Assembly (NCBI GenBank): GCA_039621445.1
Contig: CP154957.1
Span: 29,088,798 to 29,152,797 of the forward strand
DNA: 64,000 bases
From: Euglena gracilis
Lineage: Eukaryota > Euglenida > Euglenophyceae > Euglenales
Direction: 5' to 3'
The translations under genes and the position numbers were made by a program. Below, piece by piece: positions 21,484-34,949 of this stretch (position 1 is its first letter; every line of letters begins with the position of its first letter). The notes beneath the pieces were generated by a model that worked only from the letters and a program-made list of their open reading frames with translations, did not search any database and was not told the origin of the DNA.

Positions 21484-23191
21484 TTATGAAATGCCATGCC
21501 CCCCCCGAGCTATTCCAATAAAGGGGACGGGAATAGCTCATTTTCATAGCACTTTTTGGAGAAAGTCCCCAAAAAGTGTTCAAGAATCGACGTTTTTGGA
21601 CGTTTTCAAAAATTACTTCTTGGCAAATGTGCTTGAAATTGACCATTTTTTGCAAACATCCATAAAAGTTGCCAAAATAATAACCCCTTTTGGGTTGTCG
21701 GAGGTTGGGGGGGGACCCAGGTCCCCTCCTCTGAGCTGTTCCCCCCCTACTGCCCATTGGAATGTAAAGGGTCCCGGGGACGGTGGTGTATGTGGATGCA
21801 ACTGGGCAAACCAATCATGTCGCTTTGCAAGTTTGCACCACATTCTCTTTTGGTGTGGTGTTTTTGGAAGAGGTGAGATCTTTTCACGCAGAAAAATGCC
21901 CAGCCCGGGAACAGGGTTGATATATGGAGGGCGAACGGGGTTCAGGTGGGGGTGTCCCCCCCTCCTGGACTGGAGAGGGGGGGGTCTGGACCCCCCCACC
22001 TGCCAAGGGGGTCCGGGCCGAGGACCCCCTAAAGGTCAATTTTTCCTTCCAGCGCGTTGCGCCGAATTTTTTTGCATTTTCGAAAAAATTTTGTTGAAAA
22101 GTGCCCAAAAATGGCATTTTGGCCGTTTTGGGGGGGGGGTTAAAATTTAGACCCGGCACAAAGCCGGCTTCGCGCCTGGCCGAAAATCGGCCACCCAGAC
22201 CGCGCCACTGTTTAGGTGGGCCCCTCTGCTATATTGAAGCCTGCCCGGGAGCTCCGAAAGGAATTTTCATGCAACCTGCATTTTGCATTTTTCCACTTTT
22301 TTTTGTATGTTTTTTTTTTGCATTTTCTGGCATTGCATATTTTGAGGAGCCCTGCTGCATATCCCCTCCCCTGCCTCCTGCCTGATGACAGTCGGCCAGA
22401 CCCTCCCAACTCAAGTTCAAGGGGCATGGAAAATTTTCGGTTCTGTGGCTGGTCAAAGGGCATTTACACCGGCCAAACTGGTACCCCCAGGTTTCTAAAG
22501 GTTCAAATGAGCCGAATATCACCACTCACGGGGAACGACCTCTGACCTTCTTTTTGCATTTTTTTTGTCAGAATTTGTGGGGTTTTGCTGTTTGTGATTT
22601 TCCCTGACAACAGTTTTGCTGCAAATGTTTTGATTCAGAAATGATTTTGACCCGCATTTTGGGTCCAAAATTTAGGTCATTTTTTTGACTCAGGGTGTTT
22701 CCAAAAACAAAATTAAAACCTTTCTTGATATTTTGTTACACCAGCCCCCACAATCTGCATTTTTTTCGTCTTGTTTTCCTGATTCCCCCCTGTTTCCCCC
22801 CCTTTTTGTTTTGAGGATTTCCCATAAACATTGTTTATCTATCTGGATTTTGCTTTCAAAGGTAATGAGGGTGTTCCCCTGCGCCCCCGCAACTGACCGG
22901 AGGTCAGGTTCGGAGAAATGCCTAATTATGGTTAAAATTTGGTTATGGTGCCAGATTTGGAACTGATGAACCCAAATAATTCAAATTTTGGGTTTGGTGC
23001 CAAAATCCTGTTTTGCCACATGGAAATTCCTAATTTGGGGTAAATTATCACAAAATTTTAGTGTTGGTGATCCTAATTGGTTCCCAAAAACACCATCCCC
23101 CTGCAACCTGATTCAGTCCTCAGTCTGTGAACAATATTTCACTGTGACAAAGATTTCGATGTTTGATCAATGAAATCCCTGCTGCTGAAAG

Positions 23192-23294
23192 GTGAAGAAG
23201 AAGACGATGACGAGTTTGATTTTCGCCGGCAACAGCAACAGTCTGCCCAGCAGCCCCGGCAGCAACCAGGCTTCTTTTGCCCCCCCCCCCAGGG
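23192..23294 (+). CDS. IFT46: Possible second exon, acidic then Gln/Pro-rich (copy B)
   Basis: Duplicate of 3,898-4,000, unchanged over the exon. It is 103 bases long: two leftover bases, 33 codons, two leftover bases. The outgoing phase fits the exon at 37,516. If this copy is used, the intron to 37,516 is about 14 kb and contains elements E1-E3, the MITE and the foldback insertion. Assignment to IFT46 rests on phase, composition and order. Confidence 0.4.
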
Positions 23295-24611
23295 GTGTCA
23301 CAGGGAGGGGGGCAAGGATACAGCGCATGATCCCGCACAATCCTGCATCAGCATAATTTGAGGAAATGCAACCAAAAAACCTAGCCTGTTTATCTATATA
23401 CCTACTGTATCTACTAGCATACTTAGTATATGAAACTAAGTCAGAAAGTGTTTTAAATGTTTTTTGGATCGTTGGTTTCAAGCTGTTTTTAAACAAAGTT
23501 TTAAGCAATGTGCTTGATTGGTTTGCATTTTTTATTGTGTAAGTTATTAAGCATTTTACAGGGGGAAGGTTTTGGACTGCATAATCCAGCATAATTTTTG
23601 TGGTAAAGAATTGAAGCATTTCACCAGGCCTCCGGGGCAGGCTTCTGTTTTAGGGTTTGTAGTACCCCCCGGGGGGGGGGCAGGGTTGTATGGGAAGCTC
23701 CGCAGACATGAGGTAGGTGGTAGGGGGGGGTCCCCCAGGAGGGTAAGGTGGTAGGGGGGGTCCCCCCACCCCCCCCCTTAGTTTCGGAAAGGGGGAGGGG
23801 GGGGGTCCCCCCTCTGCGGGGCAAAAAAAAATCTTCCAGCGCTTCGCGCCGGGTGTGTATTTTAGGACTTTTTTTGAGACTTAACATGAAATGTTGTCAA
23901 AATTGCCAAAAAATGACCGTAACTCGGGACATGCGGGGAGTTGCGTGGAAATTGAAATACTGTTAGATAGGGCATTTTTTCGGCTTCAATTTGGTTCTTT
24001 TGACATTTCCTCTGATTCCCCCTCCATTTTTGAGAAATTTCAGAAAAATTGGTGTTTTCTCCCCTAAAACGACCCAAATTTTCGGCGACCGAAAACTGGA
24101 GGTAGGAGTGGGGTCCCCCCCCTAGTTTTGGAAGGGGTCCCCCCCCCCCTCAGAGATTCCCATACAACCCTGGGGGGGGGGCTCGACTTCAGCTACCCAA
24201 ATTTGGTTGGTGAAAATCCATATGGACCCTCCCCCATGGGGGCAGGGCTGTACGGGAATCCCCAAAACCCTGTGCGTGGTGGTTGGGGGGGGGTCGACCC
24301 CCTGTCCCCACCCTGGTGGGGGGGGGTCTGAGCACCCCACCAGTCTTTCCCGTGATTCCAGGGCCAAGCGGTCTTGCCAGTGCCTTTTTTTAGTGGCCAG
24401 CAAAGTGTTTTAGCCAGTGGACCCTCTGGGTCTTTAACAGGGAAAATTTCTCAAGCCGAACCCACCCTGCTTTTAGGTCTTTCCTCTTTTTGAGTGGGAT
24501 GAAAATATTTTGACTGGTTGGGTTAAAGCAATAATCGTGGCTGATTCATCAACATAGGGTATTGAGAGAGGCCAAATAATTGTGAGAGAGTGTGTGTTGT
24601 GTTTTCTGGAG

Positions 24612-26331
24612 CTTAGGCGGCCAGATTCGCATTTAAGCTTTTTTATGTTGATTTGCGCATTTGCGCAAATCTCCTGATTTTTTGATTTCGGCTGTGAAGG
24701 TCAGGCGGGTTTGAAAACACGTTGACAAGAGAGTGCAAAAAATGAGCAAAATTTTGTTTTTGGCAGTGTGACCCCCGGGACTCTGGCGAAAAATGGGGTT
24801 TTTGGGGTGTCCAAAAATGGCTCTGCACGTCGAAACCCCCGGGACCTCCCGCCCCTGGAAGCGAAAAAAAACGCAAAAAAGCGGCAAAGGAAAGGGACCT
24901 TTACTGCCCTTGTTGGCTTTTTCGGTTGTTTCCCCGGGTGTCACCGAGCTGCCAGCGGCGGGTGTGTCCTGGGTTTTTCCCGGACTTCGTTGCTTGCGGC
25001 GCTTTGGTGTGGTGTTTTTAGGTTGTCTGGCAAAGCGCGGGGAGGAAGTGCCGGGGGGTGTGGGTTGTGCGCGCATTTGCGCAAATAAACACAAATTTGT
25101 CTTTCAAGTGTTGGGCTTCTTCCACTGGGTTCTTTGCCACAAAACTGGTTGTGCGGATGCCGGGGATAAATGGGGTGGGGGACACCCATCCCCTTCATTC
25201 CCTGTGGACCCTATTTCTTCCCCCCTGCGCTACCCTTGCTAAACAGCCCGCACTGACCTTCCTTCCCCTGCGTCCTTCCCGCCGGCTCGGTCACACCACA
25301 CAAACATAATTGTGTTGGTGCGCGCATTTGTGCAAATAAACACAATATTGTCTTTCAGGGGTTGGGCTTTAACGCCCATGAACTGACACCGTCGATAAAC
25401 AACGTAACAAAAGGGCTGTGAGTGCGCAGACCAGCGGGCCGTCCAGTTGGTGGGTTTGTCACACTGTTTGTGGACGGGGCAAGCTTATGGGCGCAAATGC
25501 GCGCAGAAACAGAGTTATGTTTGTGCGCGCATTTGCGCAAACAAACATGTTTTTGTTTGTGCACGCAAATGCACAAATAAGCACAAAGAAGAACAGCGTG
25601 ACAGAAACACAACCATTAAACACCAGCAGCAGATATGGTTCATTTGCGCCAATGCGCGCATCACGTTGTTGGTGGGCGCAAATGCGCAAATGAACCACAT
25701 GAAGAAATTGCACAATTTACCTCTGGTGCATTTGCGCATTTGCGCCCATAAACAACGTGATTCGCGCAAATGAACCACCAATGGAGGAGTAAAAAAGCGG
25801 CTTCATTTGGACCTCCTACAGCTACCCTTAGTGGCTTCTGAATGTGTTCAACCCAAATGACTGCACCGTCTCCTCCGGCACATGGCGTTATGGTGCCGTT
25901 TCTGGACCATTGACAGGTTCCACAAAAGATGGAGACAGAGGATCTCCTGAAGGTGGGTGCGCAGCTACCCGATAACGGTACACGTCCACCGGCACCAATT
26001 TAGGATCCCAAGGGCCCTGCCACTGGCCGGCGGCCTGGGCTCCGCCGTTGCACCCTAACCCACATCAGCTGCTGATGCTTCAGCACCCACCAGGCCGGCA
26101 TCGACCTCCCCAGTGCAACAACATCCAGCTTTAGCGGCCACATTATACCCCGCAACCGGGGCGTGAGATTGGGGGGACGACGTAGTGCCAGTGCATGGCA
26201 TCCAGTAGCCGGAGAGAGGAAGCCCTCAAACACCCGTTATTTTGGATGCAAGGAAGTCTTGAACGTTTACCACTGGATTGGTTGCATGAAAGCGGTGGGA
26301 CTCACTCCCTCAAATTATGCACAGAAATTGG
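24612..26331. mobile_element. Element E1, left part (copy B)
   Basis: Counterpart of 5,326-7,046 with terminal motif CTTAGGCGGCCAGATTCG (one change). Interrupted by E2 at 26,331. In this copy E1 can be followed past the duplication end to about 36,220. Confidence 0.8.
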
Positions 26332-27667
26332 CTTTAGGCGGCCGGATTCGCATTTAAGCTTTTTTATTTTGATTTGCGCATTTGTGCTAATCTACGGGGT
26401 TTTTTTGATTCTTTTTTGATTCGGCTGTATGACCCCGGGGGGTTTGAAAACACGTTGACAAGAGAGTGCAAAAAAATGAGCGAAATTCTGTTTTTTGCGG
26501 TATGACCCCTGGGACTTTGGCGAAAAATGGTGTTTTTGGGGGGGGTCCGAAAATGGACTTTGTACGTCGAAACCCCCGGGACCTCCCCCCCTGGAAGCGA
26601 AAAAAACGCAAAAAAGCGGCAAAGGAAAGGGACCTTTACTGCCCTTGTTGCTTCTTTCGGCTGTGTCCCCGGGTGTGCCCGAGCTGCCAGCGGTGTGCGT
26701 CCTGGGTGTTTGCCGGACTGCTTTGCTTGCGGCGCCTTGGTGTGGTGTTTTTGGGCTGTTTGTTAAAGTGCGGGGAAGAGGTGCCGGGGGGTGTGGGTGT
26801 GGTGTGACCGAGCCGGCGGGAAGGACGCAAGGGAAGGAAGGAAAGTGTGGGGTGTTTGGCAAGGGAAGCGCAGGGGGGAAGAAATGGGGTCCGCAGGGAA
26901 TGAAGGGGACGGGTGTCTCCCAGTTGTGTGGCAAAGAACAAAACAGAAGAAGCCCAACCTTTGAAGGACAAAATTATGTTTATTTGCGCAAATGCGCGCA
27001 CCAACATGTTTATGTTTATTAGCGCATTCGCGCAAATAAACATAAACATGTCTTTCAAGGATTAGGCTTTAGTACCCATGAATTGACGCTGTTGATAAAC
27101 GGCGTGACAAAGGAGCTGTGGGTGCGCAGACCAGAGGGCCATCCAGTTGGTGGGTTTGTCACACTGTTTGTAGACGCGCAAGCTTATGGGCGCAAATGCG
27201 CTCAAACAAAAATTATGTTTATGCACGCATAAACATAATTTTGTTTGTGCGCGCAAATGCGCAAATAAACACAAAGAAGAACGGTGTGACGGAAACACAA
27301 TTGTCAAACACCAGCAGCAGATGTGGTTCATTTACGCAAATGCGCGCATCACATTGTTTGTGGGCGAAAATGCGAAAATAATTTGCATAAAGAAACTGCA
27401 CAATTTACGGTTATGTTTATTTGCGCATTTGCGCCCAAAAAAACAACGTGATGGTTCATTTGCGCAAATGCGCGCATCGCATTGTTTGTGGGCGAAAATG
27501 CACAAATAGACTGCATAAAGAAACTGCACAATTTACGGTTATGTTTATTTGCGCATTTGCGCCCAAAAAACAACGTGATGCGCACAAATGCGCAAATAAA
27601 CAACCAATGGAGGAGTAAAAACGATTTCATTTGGCCCTCCAACAACTACCCTTAGTGGCTTCTGAAT

Positions 27668-30632
27668 CTTAGGCGGCCGGATTCGCATTTAAGCTTTTTT
27701 ATGTTGATTTACGCATTTGCGCAAATCTCCTGATTTTTTGATTTCGGCTGTGAAGGTCAGGCGGGTTTGAAAACACGTTGACAAGAGAGTGCAAAAAATG
27801 AGCAAAATTCAGTTTTTGGCGGTGTGACCCCTGGGGCTTTGGCGAATAATGGTGTTTTGGGGAAGTCCGGAAATGGATTTTGCACGTCGAAACCCCCGGG
27901 ACATTCCCGGCTGAAAGGGAAAAAAAACGCAAAAAAGCGGCAAAGGAAAGGGACCTTTACTGCCCTTGTTGGCTTTTTCGGTTGTTTCCCCGGGTGTCAC
28001 CGAGCTGCCAGCGGCGGGTGTATCCTGCGTTTTTGCCGGACTTCGTTGCTTGCGGCGCTTTGGTGTGGTGTTTTTAGGTTGTCTGGCAAAGCGCGGGGAG
28101 GAAGTGCCGGGGGGTGTGGGTGTGGTGTGACCGAGCCGGCGGGAAGGACGCAGGGGAAGGAAGGTCAGTGCGGGCTGTTTAGCAAGGGTAGCGCAGGGGG
28201 GAAGAAATAGGGTCCACAGGGAATGAAGGGGATGGGTGTCCCCCACCCCATTTATCCCCGGGATCCGCACAACCAGTTTTGTGGCAAAGAACCCAGTGGA
28301 AGAAGCCCAACACTTGAAAGACAAATTTGTGTTTATTTGCGCAAATGCGCGCACAAACATAATTGTATTCGTGCGTGCATTTGCGCAAATAAACACATTT
28401 TTGTGCTTCTAGGGTAGGGCTTTGGCGCCGTCGATAAACGGTATGACAAAGGGGCCGTGATGGCCATTACCAGCGGGCTATCCAGAAACACAATTTGGTG
28501 GGTTTGTCACTGCGCTTGTCGGCAGTGTCAGCTTATAGACGCAAATGCGCGCACAAACAAAAAATATGTTTATTTGTGCATCTGCGCCCATCAACACAAT
28601 TTGTGCTGGTGGGCGCAAATGCGCAAATAAACATGAAGAAAAAGGGTGTGACAGAAACACAAGTTTCAAACACCAGCAGCAGATGTGGTTCATTTGCGCA
28701 TTTGCGCGCATCACATTGTTTGTGGGCGCAAATGCGCAAATGAACAACATGAAAAATTTTGTGCAATTTGCATCTGTTTCATTTGCGCATTTGCGCCCAC
28801 AAACAATGTGATGTGCGCAAATGCGCAAATGAACCATCAATGGAGGAGTAATCAGCGGCATCATTTGGCCCTCCAACGGCCACCTTTAATGCCTTCTGAA
28901 GGGGTTCAACCAAAATAACCACACCATCTTCTCCAACGCCAGGTGTTAGGGGGCCAATTCTGCTCTAGTGACAGGTCCCAGGAAAGGTTGAGACAGAGGA
29001 TCTCCTGAAGGTGGTTAGGCAGCCACCCGATAACGGCGAACGTCTGCCGGCACCGATTTCAGGCCCCCAAGGCCCTGCCACTGGCCTGCGGCTGGGGCTG
29101 CTGCAGCCATTTCAGCTGCTGATGCTTCAGCACCCACCAGACTGGAGTCGACCTCCCCGGTGCAACAGCACCCACCGAAGTGGCCATTTTGTTCCCTGCA
29201 ACCGGGGCATGAGACTGGGGGTACGACGTGGTGCCAGTGCACGGCAACCGGCAGCCGGAGAAAGGTAGCCCTCAGACACCCGTTATTTTGGGTGCAAGGA
29301 AGTGTTGAACTTTTTCCACTGGATTGGTTGCATGAAAGCGGTGGGACTCACTCCCCCCAAATGATGCACAAAAACTGGTGTGTTTTACGTTTTTCAAGGG
29401 GAAAATGGTGGAGAATAACAACCATAAAACGGACTCTGGCCCGACACATCCCGGGCATTTCAGGTGCCAAATTTTGACATCTTGTAACCCAGTCAAGTTG
29501 CAGAAAAGGTACCGAACAGTCACAGGTCGTTGCACGTCATCAATTCATTACGTTTAATTGCCAAACGGATGAGGCCAAAACAGCAGGCCGTGTGGGCTGG
29601 GGAACAGCAGTAAAAAGTACACACATAAGACAGGCAAATTTTGGCCATTCAGATGCCGTGTTCAAGTGAACATTACATTCTACCTCTCACCACAGATTTC
29701 ATCAAAATTTATTCTTGGTGCAAATCTGTGGTTGGTGCGAGGAATTGCGTTTGCCAGCCGTCACGGACGAGGAGATGGTATCGCACAACTGATGTGTGTT
29801 GGTGCGCGCATTGCGCACACCAACATAATTTTTTTTGTGAGTTAAGGCTACAACAAACACATTATTTTGAAGTGGATTATTAAGTGTTGGTGTGCGCATT
29901 TGCGCAAATGCGCACACCAACATAATTCTGTTTATTTGCGCAAATGCGCGCACCAACACGCCTATCACATTCAAAAACCTCGCAGGGTCATGGTCCCCAT
30001 GAGTGTGTTTTAACACAGACATGTTGTTCGTTGCCTCCCATTGCACAAACCATCCACACATCAGTTTCCCCAAGTGGTTTATTTTGCGCATTTGCGCCCA
30101 AACAAAATTTGTTGGTGCGCGTATTTGCGCCCATAAACAAGTATTTTTAATTTCATTGTTCTGTGTTTATTTGCGCAAATGCGCCCAGAAACATACATTT
30201 GTTTATTTGTGCAAATGCACACACAAACACACATCAATTGCACGATGGCCGGTTGACGCAGTCTGTAGTATGTGCTGGTAATAGTAGTATGTGCTGGTTG
30301 TGTTTCCTTACGGGCGGCTGCAGTATCCAAGCCAGTTCAGTCAGCACGTCAGCACCAGTGCCAATAAACGTAACATCGGGTGGGTTCTTCCCGCCTGTTT
30401 GATGTACAAGAGCACCAATCACACTTTCCACCCTCTTTGTATCAGTCGCTGAGCAGCATTTGCACCAAACTACCGGGAGTTATATCCCCTCGACACAGGG
30501 TTGCCACGGGTCATAAGCTGTCTTCCGTGCATCAGGGTACAGGGTCCCAGAAATTCCGCAAAATTTTTCGCATTTGCGCAATGCGCCCATTTCAAAGAAA
30601 AAAACTTTTAAGTGCGAATCCGTCCTCCTGAG
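27668..30632. mobile_element. Element E3, inserted in E2 (copy B), TGAAT duplication
   Basis: Counterpart of 8,382-11,347, with TGAAT on both sides (27,663-27,667 and 30,633-30,637). It is 2,965 bases long, essentially identical to the A copy. Confidence 0.9.
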
Positions 30633-30852
30633 TGAATGGGTTGAAAGCAAATGACCACACCGTCTCCTCCGGCACATGGTGTTATGGTGCCGTTTTTGGA
30701 CCATTGACAAGTCCCACAAAAGATAGAGACAGAGGATCTCCTGAAGGTGGGTGCGCAGCCACCGAGTAACGGTACACGTCTACCGGCACCGATTTTAGGA
30801 TCCCAAGGGCCCTGCCACTGGCCGGCGGCTTGGGCTCCGCTGTTGCACCCTA

Positions 30853-31104
30853 CCGGGGGGGGAAAAAATTGGATGCCGAAAAAAATGATTGGGAAAAAAT
30901 TGGCGTACAGAAATCCTGCCAAATTTTTCCGGGCCTTTTTTGAAAATCCGACCTCAAAATTTTCAAAATCACCCCTTTTCCAGTCATCTTGCAAACAAAA
31001 CCTGCCAATTTTTTCCGGGCCGTTTTCAGGTTTGGCACCAATTTTTTCGGCTTCCAATTTTGTCGGGTCTAATTTTATCTAGCTTCAATTCCCCCCCCCC
31101 CCGG
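30853..31104. mobile_element. TA-flanked MITE with G/C-run ends (copy B)
   Basis: A 252-base counterpart of 11,568-11,828, flanked by TA at 30,851-30,852 and 31,105-31,106. The nine-base length difference lies in an internal A run and the terminal C run. Confidence 0.85.
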
Positions 31105-32614
31105 TAACCCACATCAGCTGCTGATGCTTCAGCACCCACCAGGCCGGCATCCACCTCCCCAGTGCAACAGCACCCAGCTTTAGCGGCCACGTTATACCCC
31201 GCAACCGGGGCGTGAGACTGGGGGGACGACGTGGTGCCAGTGCATGGCATCCAGTAGCCGGAGAAAGGTAGCCCTCAAACACCCGTTATTTTGGATGCAA
31301 GGAAGTGTTGAACGTTTACCACTAGATTGGTTGCATGAAAGCGGTGGGACTCACCCCCCCAAATGATGCACAAAAACTGGTGTGTTTTACGTTTTTCAAG
31401 GGGAAAATGGTGGAGAATAACCATAAAACGGACTCTGGCCCGACACATCCCGGGCATTTCAGGTGCCAAATTTTGACATCTTGTAACCCAGTCAAGTTGC
31501 AGAAAGGTACCGAACAGTCACAGGTCGTTGCACGTCATCAATTCATTACGTTTAATTGCCAAACGGATGAGGCCAAAACAACAGGCCGTGTGGGCTGGGG
31601 AACAGCAGTGCAAATGTACACACGTAAGACAGGCAAATTTTGGCCAGTGAGATGCCGTGTTCCAGTCAGTGAGCATTGCACACTACCTCTCATCACAAAT
31701 TTCATCACCACGTAATCGTGGTGCAAATCAATGGTTGGCGCGAGGAATTGCGTTTGCCAGCCGTCACGGACGAGGAGATGGTATCGCACAACTGATGAAC
31801 GTTGGTGCGCGCATTTGCGCGCACAAACAAACTTTGTTTGTGTGTCTTATGGCTCATTGAAACACATCATTTTGAAACGGTGTATTAAATGTTTGTGCGC
31901 GCATTTGTGCAAATGCGCACACCAACGTAATTGTGTTTATTTGCGCAAATGCGCGCACCAACACACCCATCACGTTTTAAAACGTGTAGGGTCATGGTCC
32001 TCATTGGTGTCTTTTAACATGGAAAGTAAAAATACATGTTTGTGGGCGCATTTGTGCAAATAAACATAAACATGTTGGTGCGCGCATTTGCGCAAATGCG
32101 CGCACCAAAAAAATTTTTTATGCGTGCATTTGCGCCCACCAACATGTATTTTTAATTTCAATGTTTTGCATTATATTTGCGCAAATGCGCCCACAAACAC
32201 AATTGTTTTTATTTGCGCAAATGCACCCACAAACACAAATCAGTTGCGTGACAGCTGGCTGACGTAGTCTGTGGTTTGTGATCTAATGAGGCTCCGTGTG
32301 TTCTTCCCGGTGGCGGTAGTATCCAAGTCAGTTCAGACAGCACGTCAGCACCATTTCCAAGTGTCGTAACAAGGGGTGTGCCTCTCTCTTGTTTGATGTA
32401 CAAGAGCACAAATCTCACCATCAGCCCTATTCACGTCACTTGGTAAGCAGCATTTACACCCAACTACTGGGAGTTAATCCCCTCCAATGGGGGGTGTCAC
32501 AGTTCATAAATTGTGTTCAGGGTACAGGGTCCAGGAACTTCGTAAAATTTGCGCATTTGCGCAAATGCGCAAATTCTAAAGAAAAAACCTTAAGTGCGAA
32601 TCCGGCTGCCTAAG

Positions 32615-33236
32615 CTGGTGTGTTTTACGTTTTCTTCAAGGGGAAAAAATGATGGAGAAAAACCAGAAAAACGCCTCCGGCCCGACACATCCCGGGTATT
32701 TCAGGTGCCAAATTTCGTCTTCTTGTAACCCAGTAAAGTTGCAGAAAAAGCGTCCAACAGTCACAGGTCGTTGCACGTCATCAATTCGTTACGCTTATCT
32801 GCCAAACAAATGAGGCCAAAACAACAGGCCGTGTGGGCCGGGAACAGCAGTACAAATATACACACGTAAGACAGGCAAATTTTGGCTTGTCAGATGCCGT
32901 GTTCAACTGAACATCACACATTACCTCTCACCGCAGATTTTATCACCACATATTCGTTGTATAAATCAATGGTTGGCATGAGGAATTGTGTTTGCCAGTT
33001 GTCACGGACGAGGAGATGGTGACGCACAACTGATGTGCGTTGGTGCGCTCATTTGCGCACACAAACAAATTTTGTTTGTGTGTGCTAAGGCCGGCACAAA
33101 CACATTATTTATAAGCTATTGATTAAATGTTGGTGCGCGCATTTGCGCAAATGCGCAAACAAACGTTATTGTGTTTATTTGCGCAATTGCGCGCACCGAC
33201 ACGTCTATCACGTTCAAATACCTCATAGGGTCATGG
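32615..33236. mobile_element. Element E1, middle part (copy B)
   Basis: E1 resumes after E2 with CTGGTGTGTTTTACG and passes the A/B duplication boundary at 32,815. It carries palindromes at 33,045-33,195 and stops at GGGTCATGG (33,228-33,236), where the foldback element has inserted. Confidence 0.8.
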
Positions 33237-33254
33237 AGGGGGGGGTTACAGTTG

Positions 33255-33535
33255 GAGGAGGTTCGAGCTCGAACGTTCGAGCTCGAACCTCCTCGAACGT
33301 TTTTAAGCCCCCCCCTTCAAAGGGGGGGGCTTAAAAACGTTTGAGGTCCCTCCTCGAACGACCTCGAACGAGGTTCGAGGAGGGTCTCGAACCTCCTCGA
33401 ACGTCCTCGAACGACGTTCGAGGAGGGTCTCGAACCTCCTCGAACGACCTCGAACGACATTCGAGGAGGGACCTCGAACCTCCTCGAACGTCCTCGAACG
33501 ACATTCGAGGAGGTTCGAGACCCTCCTCCTGCGTA
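33255..33535. repeat. TTCGAGGAGG palindromic satellite, left block
   Basis: Units of CTCCTCGAACGTCCTCGAAC followed by the complementary GTTCGAGGAGG and GGTCTCGAAC. The unit is itself an imperfect inverted repeat, so the block can fold in many registers. It contains a G-run/C-run hairpin at 33,308-33,331. Same family as 34,950-35,585. Confidence 0.9.
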
Positions 33536-33896
33536 CATGCATACAGCTTTCAACACCAACGTTTTCGACAAAGTTTGCGTGGGTTCCTTTTTTTTTGGTT
33601 TTTTGGTTTTTGGGAATTTTTTCAGAAACGACCACCCAAGCAGGCGAGACCTATTCCCTCTCGATATGTGATTGGGTTGGTAATTTGAACTTCTCAAAAT
33701 CCCCCCCGTCGCTCCCTACTCGGGCAATTTTTCGATTTTTCGATTTACGCAGGAATGCACTCATTCAAAAGTATTTGTGTTCAAAAATATTCCCATACCA
33801 AGAGAATTTCTGAGGTTATTAGAAGGAATAGGGTTAGGGTCAAGATTGCATCCCCAATGGTTGCAACCATCCCGCTCATCGTTGCTATATTTCCCT

Positions 33897-34047
33897 CTAC
33901 AGGGTACACAGCGAACCCAAAGAGTCGCCCAATTAGGGTTAAAAACATGGGGGGACCCGAGCGAGGCGCCGAAGGCGCCGAGCGAGGGTCCCCCCATGTG
34001 TATTAACCCTAGTTGGGCGACTCTTTGGGGTAGCTGGTACCCTGTAG
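33897..34047. repeat. Long hairpin in foldback core, copy 1
   Basis: CTACAGGGTAC at 33,897 pairs with GTACCCTGTAG at 34,047. Between them CCCAAAGAGTCGCCCAA, TAGGGTTAA and ACATGGGGGGACCC are matched by their complements, closing on GGCGCCGAAGGCGCC. The stem is about 70 bases with a few bulges. Copy 2 is at 34,585-34,735. Confidence 0.9.
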
Positions 34048-34584
34048 GGGGAAATTTTCCACGCATTGTCAAAGAAACATATTTTTTCTTTTGCAGAACG
34101 CACTGATTCTTCAAGATTTTTTTTCAAAAATAATCCCATACCGAGAGAATTTCTGAGGTTATTAGAAGGAATAGGGTTAGGGTTAAGATTTCATCGCGAA
34201 TGGTTGCCAACCATCCCGCTCATCGTCAGTGGCAGAATTTATAAGGAACATATTGCTGAGCTGTTTTGTAAGTTGCAAGTCCATGGTTCGTTGTTCTTGA
34301 TTCTGCTTTTTTTTGTCTTTCCGTGGCACGATCCGGAAGAAAGCAAAGACAGGGGCAGAGACAGAGAGGATTTTGTTTCATCTGATTTTTTTTCTTTCAG
34401 TGGCAGAATTTAAAAGGAACATATTTTTCGATTTACGCAGGAATGCACTCATTCAAGAGTATTTGTATTCAAAAATATTCCCATCCCAAGAGAATTTCTG
34501 AGGTTATTAGAAGGAATAGGATTAGGGTCAAGATTGCATCCCCAATGGTTGCAACCATCCCGCTCATCGTTGCTATATTTCCCT

Positions 34585-34735
34585 CTACAGGGTACACAGC
34601 GAACCCAAAGAGTCGCCCAACTAGGGTTAAAAACATGGGGGGACCCGAGCGAGGCGCCGAAGGTGCCGAGCGAGGGTCCCCCCATGTGTATTAACCCTAG
34701 TTGGGCGACTCTTTGGGGTAGCTGGTACCCTGTAG
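34585..34735. repeat. Long hairpin in foldback core, copy 2
   Basis: Near-identical to 33,897-34,047, with the loop GGCGCCGAAGGTGCC. Both hairpins are preceded by the same 150-base leader (TGCACTCATTCAA, TATTCCCAT, GAATTTCTGAGGTTATTAGA, TAGGGTTAGGGTCAAGATT or TAGGATTAGGG). Part of that leader also occurs at 34,130-34,190, 34,785-34,870 and 34,905-34,950. Confidence 0.9.
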
Positions 34736-34949
34736 GGGGAAATTTTCCACGCATTGTAAAAGAAACATTTTTTTTCTTACACAGGAATGCACTGATTCAT
34801 AAATATTTTTTCAAAAATATTCCCATACGGGGAGAATTTCTGAGGTTATTAGAAGGAATACAGTTAGGGTCAGGTTCAGGGTTAGAAAAAGTTTTTTTTA
34901 TTTACGCAGGACTGCAGTCATTCAAAAGTATTTTCATTCAAAAATATTC

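Larger units (their letters stand above)
26332..32614. mobile_element. Element E2, inserted in E1 (copy B)
   Basis: Counterpart of 7,047-13,340, same ends, containing E3 (27,668-30,632) and the MITE (30,853-31,104). A CAGT duplication near 31,667 breaks the long frame that is open in copy A. Confidence 0.85.
19374..32815. repeat. Large direct duplication, copy B
   Basis: Second copy of the block at 1-13,541, in the same orientation. It carries the same order of parts: acidic exon, second exon, G/C-run elements, nested elements E1/E2/E3 and a TA-flanked MITE. Differences are small indels, mainly in homopolymers. They include a reduced C-run array at 21,131 and a 4-base CAGT duplication near 31,667 that breaks a reading frame still open in A (12,029-12,580). 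Copy B is the one adjacent to the conserved IFT46 exons. Confidence 0.95.
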
